A stretch of DNA of 42,570 nucleotides. Origin: Ramicandelaber brevisporus. Lineage: Eukaryota; Kickxellomycota; Ramicandelaberales; Ramicandelaberaceae. Location of the stretch: assembly GCA_025201865.1 (NCBI GenBank), contig MU602772.1:13912-56481 (forward strand), read 5' to 3'. The notes beneath the pieces are model-generated. The model was not told the origin of the DNA. It searched no databases and saw only the letters and a list, made by a program, of their open reading frames with translations. Position numbers and translations under genes: made by a program. This document shows positions 18,606 to 26,957 of the stretch, piece after piece; the stretch's first letter is position 1; each line of letters starts with the position of its first letter.

Positions 18606-19748
18606 ATGAAAACGAGCGTCCTGGATGGCAAGATCTCGCGGATCTTCGATGCTGCCAAAGCAAGTGGGTCGCTGATCTCGATAGCCAAAACGACGCACAG
18701 AATCCATGCTGGCTCCGTTCTCTTTGATGTCTCGTTTGCACCCAGTTTGGCGCGCAAGCCAACTCTCGCCAACACTCTCACCGATGCCGTGAAGGAACAG
18801 AAACCGCAGTCAAAACCAAAAGTGTTCAATCCGTTCTTACCTCCAGAGCGCAGCTTGGTTGTGTCAATGTCGCTTCAGCCGCGGCACAATTTGCTACTGA
18901 ACAAGTTCTGTGTCTCGCCACATCATCTGCTGGTGACGACGGCTGAGTATGAGGAGCAAGGTCTTCCATTGAATGATGGCGATTTTACAGCTCTGCTGCG
19001 AGTGCTGGCGAGCTCATTGAGGGAATATGTCGTATTTTATAACAGTGGACCAAGCTCTGGCGCAAGTCAGCCTCACAAGCACGTTCAGATGCTACCAAGA
19101 GAAAATGGACATAATGGGCACGAAACTTGGCCACCGATTGCTGAGGCTATTGTAAACAGAAGAATGATTGAGATTGCAAACGATGTTGTACAGTCAAGCG
19201 AGCTTCCATTCACTCACTATTTAGTAATGACACCGTGGCTGAGGTCGGTAATCAACTCACTGAGGACATCCACTGTAAATACAGACGAAATTGGTGATTT
19301 ATCTGGTGAACATTCCACAAGTGGGGATGAGCTAAGTAGTACAGCGACGAGGCTAGCCACGTCATACAAGCATCTACTCGAAGCGGCGTTCGGCTCATCG
19401 ACTGCAGCCTCGAGCTCATTAGTTGAAGCACCGCTGATCTCAGTAGATGAAGCAATGCAGCGAGCTGTGGACCCACTTTCGACTCAGTCCTACAACTTTG
19501 TCATGACAGCTGATTTCATGATGCTGGTCCCACGGAGCTCATCTGAGTTTACTTTGCCATCCACTAATACCACTTCAAACGAGGTTCAGCTCACGACAAT
19601 TGGCATCAACTCGGTTGGATATGCGGGCATGATCTTGGTGAAAACAAAAGAGGCTCTCGATGTGCTTGAGACGAGTGTCAACCCGATGAATATACTGACG
19701 CAACTGGGCATTCCATTAGAACCTAAATCGCCATTGTCGCAACTTTAG
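18606..19748 (+). CDS. APA1: ATP adenylyltransferase / Ap4A phosphorylase (Apa1/2 type)
   Basis: This 380-residue protein has the Ap4A phosphorylase layout: an N-terminal part with 'FNPFLPPERSLVV' and 'HNLLLNKFCVSPHHLLVTT', then the HIT-superfamily catalytic motif 'GASQPHKHVQML' with His157, His159 and Gln161 (H-x-H-x-Q). His159 would be the AMP-accepting nucleophile by family comparison. A C-terminal region follows, ending in 'GYAGMILVKTKEALDVL'. The enzyme cleaves Ap4A with phosphate to ATP and ADP, or works in reverse. It is about 60 residues longer than yeast Apa1, partly from an insertion rich in serine and threonine near 250-310. The start at 18606 is used because the upstream in-frame extension is leader-like low-complexity sequence. 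Confidence 0.88.
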   Translation: MKTSVLDGKISRIFDAAKASGSLISIAKTTHRIHAGSVLFDVSFAPSLARKPTLANTLTDAVKEQKPQSKPKVFNPFLPPERSLVVSMSLQPRHNLLLNKFCVSPHHLLVTTAEYEEQGLPLNDGDFTALLRVLASSLREYVVFYNSGPSSGASQPHKHVQMLPRENGHNGHETWPPIAEAIVNRRMIEIANDVVQSSELPFTHYLVMTPWLRSVINSLRTSTVNTDEIGDLSGEHSTSGDELSSTATRLATSYKHLLEAAFGSSTAASSSLVEAPLISVDEAMQRAVDPLSTQSYNFVMTADFMMLVPRSSSEFTLPSTNTTSNEVQLTTIGINSVGYAGMILVKTKEALDVLETSVNPMNILTQLGIPLEPKSPLSQL

Positions 19749-20172
19749 ATATTCTCTCCCTCCGTCGAACCAATCCATTCTTAAACGCTCTCTGTATTGT
19801 CCATTTTTGATAGTCAAGTTTATTTTACATCACAGTTACACACAGATGACATTGTTGACAGAAAATGGAGGACGAAGGAGCAGAATATACTTGATGTGAG
19901 TCGTTTCGTGACTAACAGGATTGCCGTGTCTTCAACTTGACATGTCTCGCTTGACCACGCAGTTCTGCCTCATTGACAGTAAACGTGCAACCAGCTGATA
20001 TACAGTGTGAATAGATGGAGTCGATTTGTCGATTTTATTCGCGTTTGTTCGAAGTGACTGGCTTGTTCTCTCTGCTCTCAACTACTCAACTGAAGATTGA
20101 CCACTACCAACAACAACAGCAACAACAGAGCAGAACGGAACAGACGATCTACCCAACAGCCAGCAGCCAGCC
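19749..20172. promoter_or_regulatory. Intergenic region and leader of the zinc-finger gene
   Basis: These 424 bp include the 3' end of the phosphorylase gene and the promoter of the next. A CAACAACAACAGCAACAACAG repeat (about 20108-20135) lies in the leader, in a different frame from the downstream gene. An upstream ATG at 20015 opens a frame that overlaps the gene out of frame; if transcribed it would be an upstream reading frame. I see no other gene. Confidence 0.4.
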
Positions 20173-22197
20173 ATGTCGACCGTCAAGATCAAGACAGAGC
20201 CAACAGCAGCAGCAGTCAACGACGTGCAAGTCAAGCTCGAACCGAGTCTCTCAACAGGTGATATCAAACTCGAACAACACACTTCAGACATTGACACCAA
20301 AGTCGAGTCTGACACAGAGGCTGACAATGAAGAAGATGACATCAAATCCGAAGACTGTGATGACAGTGACAATGACGACATCGACCAGCACCAGTTCACA
20401 ATAACTCTCAAGAACCAGCGAAAGTGGGTCTGCGAGTATACTGGATGTGGTCTTAGTTTCAATTCCTCCAGCAGTCTGAGAATGCATCGACGTGAGCACA
20501 GACTCCAAGTAGACTTCAATATGTATGGAGGCACTTACATTCTTACTCGACAGTCGTTATGTGATCGATGGCCATGTCCTATTCCGGATTGTACATCAAC
20601 AGCCAAAATAGTTCATTCTTTACGTAGTTATATACGAAGATGTCATAGTAATACTACCAAGCAGCAACAACATGAGCAACCTCCTCCAAAGCAAAAGGCT
20701 CGGTACAAATATTATTTCATTGATGTGGATGAATTTTATGTGAATGACATTCGCTGTGGTTTTCTTAATACTATTGGAGTGTTCATTTGTTACGAATGTC
20801 GATTGGTACCAGAATGTCTGCTAACTCACTTGCAACAGAAACATGGATATAGTGAGAAGTCGATTGACAACTCTGCTCTGCCGGAAAGTGCAAGGATTAA
20901 TTCAAATGCTGATCCTAATATCAACCAGCATACCAGCAACCCACATCTCGCATCATCAATTAACCAGCCATACCAGCTGCAGCATCAGGATATTGTTAGA
21001 GGTTGGTTGTGTGTTGTATCTAATTGTGGATATTGTGGCGACTCAGGCCAGAAAAAGGGTGATCACAAAAGGTATTTTCATCGTGGTGAACAAATAACAA
21101 CAGTTCCAGCACTAGTGTTACGACTTTGTATATCGAAAACACACACTACATACTTTCTCATTTGTCGCATTGATAAAGCAAGTGGCGTTGTAACGAACAG
21201 TAGTAGCAGAATGAACCAACACAGACTCGACTACAGTTACAGTGGATTGAACACTCAAGATGAGAATGGAGATGTTGCCGACCAGAATGAGATCACAGAG
21301 GCATCCAATCAAAAGCGGCAGTGGAAGTGTGAATATCCAGACTGCGAGCTTTTCTTCAACTCACCTAAATTACTTAGTGCACATCGGCGCGAACACAAAT
21401 GTGAAACTGTGATAAATGTACGTGGTGCAACTTACACTCTTACTCGTCAGTCTGTATATGATCGATGGCCGTGTCCAATTCCAGATTGTGAAACAACATG
21501 GAAAACAGTTGAGGTTACTCGTGTGCATATTCTATATAATCATGTCACATCATTGAAATATAAGCGCGCAAATTGTGAAGACGATGATCAGAACCAACAT
21601 CAAATTATCAAGAGGAGACAGCTTACCATACAGTATTTAAAGGTGGATGACTTTTATGTTAGTGGTACTAGATGTGGCTATCACAATACTGCTGGGCTGT
21701 TCATTTGTCACGAATGTAAATTGGTGCCAGATTGCTTACTTACACACTTGCAGGAGAAACATGGATATGATGAGACTTCGGTTAATAGTTTGATTCTACC
21801 GGAAAGTGCAGTAAATGCAAGTGCTGATCCCAATATTAATCAGCACACCAGCAATCCGCATCTTGCATCCGCAATCAGTCGACCAAAACAACCGCAACAT
21901 CCAGACATTGTTCAAGGTTGGTTGTGTATTACATCCGACTGTGGGTACTGTGGTTACACAAAACCGTCAAGAAATGAACATCAGTACAAAAAGCATAGAG
22001 GTGAACAGCTATTGACAGTTCCTGCACTTGTACTGCGATTACTTTTTGGAAAAGCACAAACCTCGAGTTTTCTCCTTACTCGGTTAAACACAGATATCAC
22101 CAGTGCCAATTCAGTTAATTCGAAGAGTCAATATGTTAGCGAATATGACGGTGACGATGATGGTGATGAATTGGTGCTGAGCGATTATAGTGATTAG
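20173..22197 (+). CDS. Internally duplicated zinc-finger protein with OrsD-like modules and a SUMO-motif N-terminus
   Basis: This 674-residue protein has two homologous halves of about 250 residues (about 83-335 and 381-639). Each half has a C2H2 finger (C-x4-C-x12-H-x3-H; C87, C92, H105, H109 in the first), a 'DRWPCPIPDC' unit, a 'CG..NT.G.FIC.EC.LVP.CLLTHLQ.KHGY' unit, a shared 'ADPNINQHTSNPHLAS' spacer and a 'GWLC...CGYCG...H..HRGEQ..TVPALVLRL' unit. The last three resemble the OrsD-like zinc-binding region of fungal proteins (DUF3505); I recognise this by pattern and am only moderately sure. The N-terminus (1-70) is acidic and has four psi-K-x-E sites at K7, K21, K32 and K58. This suggests a nuclear regulator modified by SUMO. 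Function is unknown. Confidence 0.8.
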   Translation: MSTVKIKTEPTAAAVNDVQVKLEPSLSTGDIKLEQHTSDIDTKVESDTEADNEEDDIKSEDCDDSDNDDIDQHQFTITLKNQRKWVCEYTGCGLSFNSSSSLRMHRREHRLQVDFNMYGGTYILTRQSLCDRWPCPIPDCTSTAKIVHSLRSYIRRCHSNTTKQQQHEQPPPKQKARYKYYFIDVDEFYVNDIRCGFLNTIGVFICYECRLVPECLLTHLQQKHGYSEKSIDNSALPESARINSNADPNINQHTSNPHLASSINQPYQLQHQDIVRGWLCVVSNCGYCGDSGQKKGDHKRYFHRGEQITTVPALVLRLCISKTHTTYFLICRIDKASGVVTNSSSRMNQHRLDYSYSGLNTQDENGDVADQNEITEASNQKRQWKCEYPDCELFFNSPKLLSAHRREHKCETVINVRGATYTLTRQSVYDRWPCPIPDCETTWKTVEVTRVHILYNHVTSLKYKRANCEDDDQNQHQIIKRRQLTIQYLKVDDFYVSGTRCGYHNTAGLFICHECKLVPDCLLTHLQEKHGYDETSVNSLILPESAVNASADPNINQHTSNPHLASAISRPKQPQHPDIVQGWLCITSDCGYCGYTKPSRNEHQYKKHRGEQLLTVPALVLRLLFGKAQTSSFLLTRLNTDITSANSVNSKSQYVSEYDGDDDGDELVLSDYSD

Positions 22198-22594
22198 CAC
22201 GAAGTCCATTAACCAGGAGAGAGCTGTGCGTCACTTCTCACAATTTATTAATCCAAACCGCCTACTCTCTAATATCACATGATTACTCATTTTAACTCTG
22301 TTTTAGTATCAATTAATCATTTCTTTTTAATACTATGAATGTAACCAGGACACAAGACAGCAAGAAGACTGTCAGCCAAAGTCAGACACTCATAGATATA
22401 GTCAAAGTGGCATCTCATCAACTACCACTTCTCTACAGACCTCGAGCGAGCTGCTTAATAGTTATCCTCGCTTTCAAATACGATGTTCTTCTGCTTCATT
22501 AAGGATTCCAGGTCGGTCATCCAAAAAATGTGTTACATAAGGAAGTTAAAATAGATTACAATGGAATAAATCAAAATTAAAGCTTATTAAATAA
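22198..22594. other. Convergent spacer, zinc-finger gene to F-box gene
   Basis: These 397 bp lie between opposing stop codons. The sequence is AT-rich with TTTTTAATACTATGAATG near 22325 and AATAAATCAAAATTAAAGC near 22564, plausible polyadenylation regions for the two strands. I see no gene. Confidence 0.4.
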
Positions 22595-24040
22595 TTACTG
22601 GTCGACTTCTTCTGACTCAAATATGGATGGGATGCTCTCGCCCATTTCTACCGCCTGTTGATGCTGGTCTGCCAATCGATCTTCAATCACCACAAAGTAA
22701 ACACCACGAGATGGGTCGAGTGGATTGAAACCTTTCACAAAATCTCCATCAGCATCGTCGCTAACCCACCACTGTGCCATGCCCAATCGCGGCAACAGGA
22801 ACGGATTGTTCATTGCATCAATCAGACGCTGCTTGTTCTGCGTAGTCGGTGGCAGATGCAGATTTAAATCTGCGAGTGCTGGGAAACGCGGTGCAGACTC
22901 GTAGAACAACGTGCTCAGTGGGTCGTAATCGGAGGTGGGCAGGAAGTGAGTGATATCAAATCCATGCAATACTTCAGAATGTCTTTTGCCCAAATCAATC
23001 AAGAACTTGCGTTCAATCTCGATCAGCTCAGGGTTGCCGGATGAACATGCGCCAAGCGTGAAGCCAATGTTGATATGTAGCGTATGTTTTGGACGACGTA
23101 TACTGCAAATGCGATCAATCAAAATGTACGCACGGACATCTTGCCCAGTTTCTGAATCTTGGATTGGTGCTGTGCGTGTAATGTCAAATCCGGCAATTAG
23201 CGTCAATAGCTGAAGCTGTGGCATGCTCTTTGGTTCACATAGCAGATTCGCCACCGCCAACAACACCTCCATGCTCGAGATATTTGACAATCCCAACTCG
23301 CGCACATTGCAAAATAGCGCGAACTTCGACGAAACATTCTCTGCGTTTATTGTCGACATCGGGATGCCAAGAATCGATATCTGGGGAGCAATTTCGCGCA
23401 AGTTTGGACCAGGGAAGTGATCCATGTTTGTCACATGGACGTTTTGAAAATCAAGCCCGAAAAACATCTTCTTTCCCACTAGTGCCTTGTCCAGTTCTTC
23501 CAAAAAGTGTTCGTCTGTCAAGCCAGCATTATATTCTACAGGATATAAACTGCGTAGATTGTTCATTTTGGCCACAATGTCACCCAATAGCTGAGAACTT
23601 GGCATATCGCCAGCCAGGATAATAGTCAACGAAGTTACATTTGGAACAAAATCACCAATGTTGGGCTCAATCTCCATCAACTCCTTGAAGAATGTCGTTA
23701 TCACACCCATTTCACGCAAGTTTCGACCATTGCTGCGCATCGCATCGAGTGCACCTGTTAATGTGAAATTTGTAGACTTGTAGTTGCGGCCAAATATCAG
23801 ATGGGAGCAGCGATGGTATCTCATATATGCAGTGTACCATGCTCGAGACACTAGGCGAAGTTCTTTCCGGAATGGTCGGTCGACAAACAGAATGATATAA
23901 CCGATAATCTCGTATGGGAGCCAGGACTCGGGGTTGAATAGCACTGGATCGATGACAGAATCGCGTCTAGGCCGTTTCAACGGCTGCTGCTGTTGTTGTT
24001 GCTGCTGCTGTAGGGGGTTGAGTAACTTGCTGATATCCAT
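22595..24040 (-). CDS. F-box protein with degenerate leucine-rich repeats
   Basis: The protein is 481 residues long from the ATG at 24040. After a poly-Q tract and a basic 'LKRPRRDS' stretch, an F-box-like motif runs from about 39 to 80: 'WLPYEIIGYIILFVDRPFRK' then 'LRLVSRAWYTAYMRYH'. The rest consists of leucine-rich stretches without a tight repeat period, as in many fungal F-box/LRR proteins. The role inferred from the family is substrate recruitment to an SCF ubiquitin ligase through Skp1. The in-frame ATG at 24106 would add 22 residues; 24040 is preferred because it begins the conserved-looking part. The Q tract is coded by a CTG/TTG microsatellite (about 23980-24010). The fragment at 1-513 looks like a relative. 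Confidence 0.75.
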   Translation of the reverse strand: MDISKLLNPLQQQQQQQQQPLKRPRRDSVIDPVLFNPESWLPYEIIGYIILFVDRPFRKELRLVSRAWYTAYMRYHRCSHLIFGRNYKSTNFTLTGALDAMRSNGRNLREMGVITTFFKELMEIEPNIGDFVPNVTSLTIILAGDMPSSQLLGDIVAKMNNLRSLYPVEYNAGLTDEHFLEELDKALVGKKMFFGLDFQNVHVTNMDHFPGPNLREIAPQISILGIPMSTINAENVSSKFALFCNVRELGLSNISSMEVLLAVANLLCEPKSMPQLQLLTLIAGFDITRTAPIQDSETGQDVRAYILIDRICSIRRPKHTLHINIGFTLGACSSGNPELIEIERKFLIDLGKRHSEVLHGFDITHFLPTSDYDPLSTLFYESAPRFPALADLNLHLPPTTQNKQRLIDAMNNPFLLPRLGMAQWWVSDDADGDFVKGFNPLDPSRGVYFVVIEDRLADQHQQAVEMGESIPSIFESEEVDQ

Positions 24041-24634
24041 TTGCGTGTGTTTGTGTGTGTTTGAAAGCGCAAAAAGTGTTGGTGACAAAGCGGAGCATCT
24101 TGGCAAAACAAAAAAAACAAAAATTACCCGAGTGTATACCGAGTCACTTTATAGGCTATCAAGCTTCTAGTTCCAGGTATACAGAAATATTTGTTGTAGC
24201 TGAGTTACCCCAATCCTATTCCGCAAATCTCGGAAATAGTGTCGGAGAATTGCTGTTTTTTCTTTTGTAATAGAGTGTGAACGAGTGTATGATTAAGCTG
24301 TTGTGTTTCAAGATACCAGTTGCCAAGTTGTTGGATAATGGTTTGAAGTGCTGCGTTTATTGTCGTTAGACTTCTATGTGAGCATCCCAATTGCCTGCTT
24401 TATCAATCAAACGCATATTAATTGAGCTTTTACAGCTGTTGAAAAAAAATAACTCCGATACCATTATATTAATTCGACATTCCTGACTTCCTCCTGAACA
24501 AACATTTTTCTTAATAACAGCCTCTTCCACGTCGCATTCTCAACTCATCTCCTCCTTTTGCGTCACTCTGTCGCATTATTCCCCGCTGTTTGTTCCATTG
24601 GTTGCTTCTATATCACATTTATCACACAAAAAAG
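24041..24634. promoter_or_regulatory. Divergent promoter between F-box and velvet genes
   Basis: The 594-bp spacer contains a GTGTGTTTGTGTGTGTTTG run near the F-box start, an A-rich stretch (about 24106-24122), and pyrimidine-rich leader sequence before the velvet ATG. No definite TATA box is seen. Short open frames here look like chance. Confidence 0.35.
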
Positions 24635-25868
24635 ATGAATTACAGCTCCAGCAGTTCATTCAGCAGCAGCATTGGTAGCAGTGGCAGTGGCAATGGCAGA
24701 GACACCAACAGCAGCTGTAGCAATGAGCAGGTTTGCACTGACTTGGGTGAGATTATCGAGGACATCAACCCACAGGTCATGGAGGATGTAATCCGCTTTT
24801 TAACACCAATGCTCGAGAACACATTGCCATCTTCACGAGCCCAGCTTCAGCAAACCAGCAGTCTATCAGCGGCTGAAGTTCCCTCAGCTCCTGCCTCTTC
24901 AGTGTTCCCATTCAACCTTCCATCTAGTACTCTGGTGAATGGTGTTTATCCTCTGGCATCTATACAGAATGTGCAATTTTCTACACATCCTCTGCAGCAA
25001 CAGCTTCAACCTGCATTCAGTTCAGTTTTGTCTCCAGTCACTCTCAGTTCGGCCAATGCCTCGCTTTTGAACTCACAATTGCTTGACTTGAATATCACCT
25101 CTTCGATATTAAACAGTTTAAGCGGCAGTGCTAATATTACTACAGCTGCAACAAATACAGCAGCAGTTAACTATAATACAGAGCCACCACTGTTACCGGA
25201 TCAACCGTACATTATTCATACACCGCAACAGGTGCTGGCTGTACCAAGCCATCGCCCATTCCAGCAACAGAGGTCGACACAGCCAACAGCACAGTCTCTA
25301 ATGCCATTAAGCATATTGCTACAGTCACAGCAGTCGCAACAACAACCTCAACAATTACCACTGATTGCGGATAGTATTTTGGCATCTGCTGCCCTTAAGG
25401 TGCCTCCGCCACTGCCACAACTGCCACAACTGCCGCCGCCACCACCATCGCTGCAGTCAGCACAACACTTACCACCACAACCATCTCCATCATCAGCTCG
25501 ATACGAAATGCGAGTCATTCAACATCCAATTCGATCTCGTGTCGCCAGTGTGATGGATGCCGTGGATCACCGTCCAATTGACCCAGCTCCAGTGATCGAA
25601 CTCGTTGCATCGTCAATTCCTGCATCAACTCTGGCAAATGTGTATCGATTGTACATGACTGCAACTCTTATTACGGCATCGACTGCGCATTTGGATTACG
25701 ACGGCGCAGAAGCTTTGCAGCAGAGTGGCGGTGATAGTGAGAAAGTAGAAGTATTGGCACTAGTTGGGGATGAGCGTGAAGTCATGTTCTCATGGACACC
25801 AAAGCTAACTCCAGCTAGCCTGGACGATGTGCCATCATCAAACGGTTCTCATCTCGACTCAGTAGTAG

Positions 25869-25901
<33 letters not shown>

Positions 25902-26749
25902 TAGAGTCGACTCAGCAGCTACAGCAATCAAGAGCAAAGCACAGTTGCACATTTGGAATCGAAGCACTGTCTGGCACCACGGTTGCATCCATGAACGTTC
26001 TTCGTCTTCAACCACTCTCAACTACAACAGTAGCAGCAGTAACAACAACAGCAGTAGCAGATATACCGTCTTCGTTAACAGCTTCAAATGATCATTTGGC
26101 GAACGAGCGGTTAATATTCGCGTTTCCAAGTTTGTCAGTTCGTCTCGAAGGCCACTATCGACTGCGATTCAGTCTCTTTGAAACCATTTCTGACGGCTAC
26201 GGTGGCTGTCAAGTTGAATATCGCGGCTCGGTTGTGTCGAATCCATTTACGGTTTATGCGGCAAAGAAATTCCCCGGAATGATGCCAGCCAGTGATTTGT
26301 CGCGCATGTTGGCAGAGCGTGGTATTCGAGTGCGAGTGCGCAATGAGACAGCTGCCAAGCAAACGAAGCAAACCAGACTCGCAGTATCCACAGCTTCGAC
26401 ATCATCTGTAGGGTCGATGGAATTAAACTCTGTGATACTTGCGCATCGATCCGAAGAGTCACAAACCACTGCCAAGAAACGACCACGTCGAAAGACTGCC
26501 AGTGAGCATGGTGCCGACTCTGGTGCAGAAGTTGGCCAATTTGGTTCAGTGCCTACATCGTCGGCTGAGAGTGTAATTGTGGGTGGCGGTGTTCGTCGCG
26601 GTCGACCTCGTAAAACCGACTTGAGATCAATCACTAACAGTCACTCTCAACAGCACCAACAATCACAATCACAATCACAGAATCCATCGGTATTTGGATT
26701 GGGAATCTTTAATCTAAACTCTAATTCTAATTCTAATTTCCTTAATTAA
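24635..26749 (+). CDS. Velvet-domain transcription regulator with C-terminal AT-hook
   Basis: The 704-residue protein has a velvet domain, a fungus-specific NF-kappaB-like DNA-binding fold linking development and secondary metabolism. The domain runs from about 290 to 567: 'YEMRVIQHPIRSRVAS', 'DHRPIDPAPVIEL', 'RLEGHYRLRFSLFE', 'VSNPFTVYAAKKFPGMM' and 'LSRMLAERGIRVRVR'. It is split by a serine-rich insertion (S10 coded by a TCA repeat near 25870-25900). The N-terminal 290 residues are low in complexity (S, Q, P). The C-terminal part has basic 'KKRPRRKT' (from about 614) and an AT-hook 'RRGRPRK' (654-660), then an S-Q and N-S tail. The start at 24635 ('AAAAGATG') is preferred over the ATG at 24590, whose extension looks like leader. 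Which of the VeA, VelB, VelC or VosA classes it belongs to cannot be decided by eye. Confidence 0.88.
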
Positions 26750-26957
26750 TTTGTTAATCATAAGTTTGTTTGCTTTTTAAATAATGAAAAGTGTAATGTG
26801 AATAATAATAAAGTGATAAGAGCACAATGAAAAAATAAAAGGGATGAGGGAAATAAAGTTAATAATAAAAAAATGAACAAAAATAGTTTGTAATGATGAG
26901 GGAAGGAAGCATTGATTGTTACTTCACCATTGTTTTTTTTTTTGAGAAAAAGCTGTG
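26750..26957. terminator. Convergent 3' flanks of velvet and CYC8 genes
   Basis: The 208-bp spacer is very A/T-rich, with several AATAAA-like signals on the plus strand (for example AATAATAAAG near 26803 and AATAAAAAAAT near 26861), fitting 3' end formation of the velvet transcript, and a T12 run at about 26933-26944. Confidence 0.5.
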
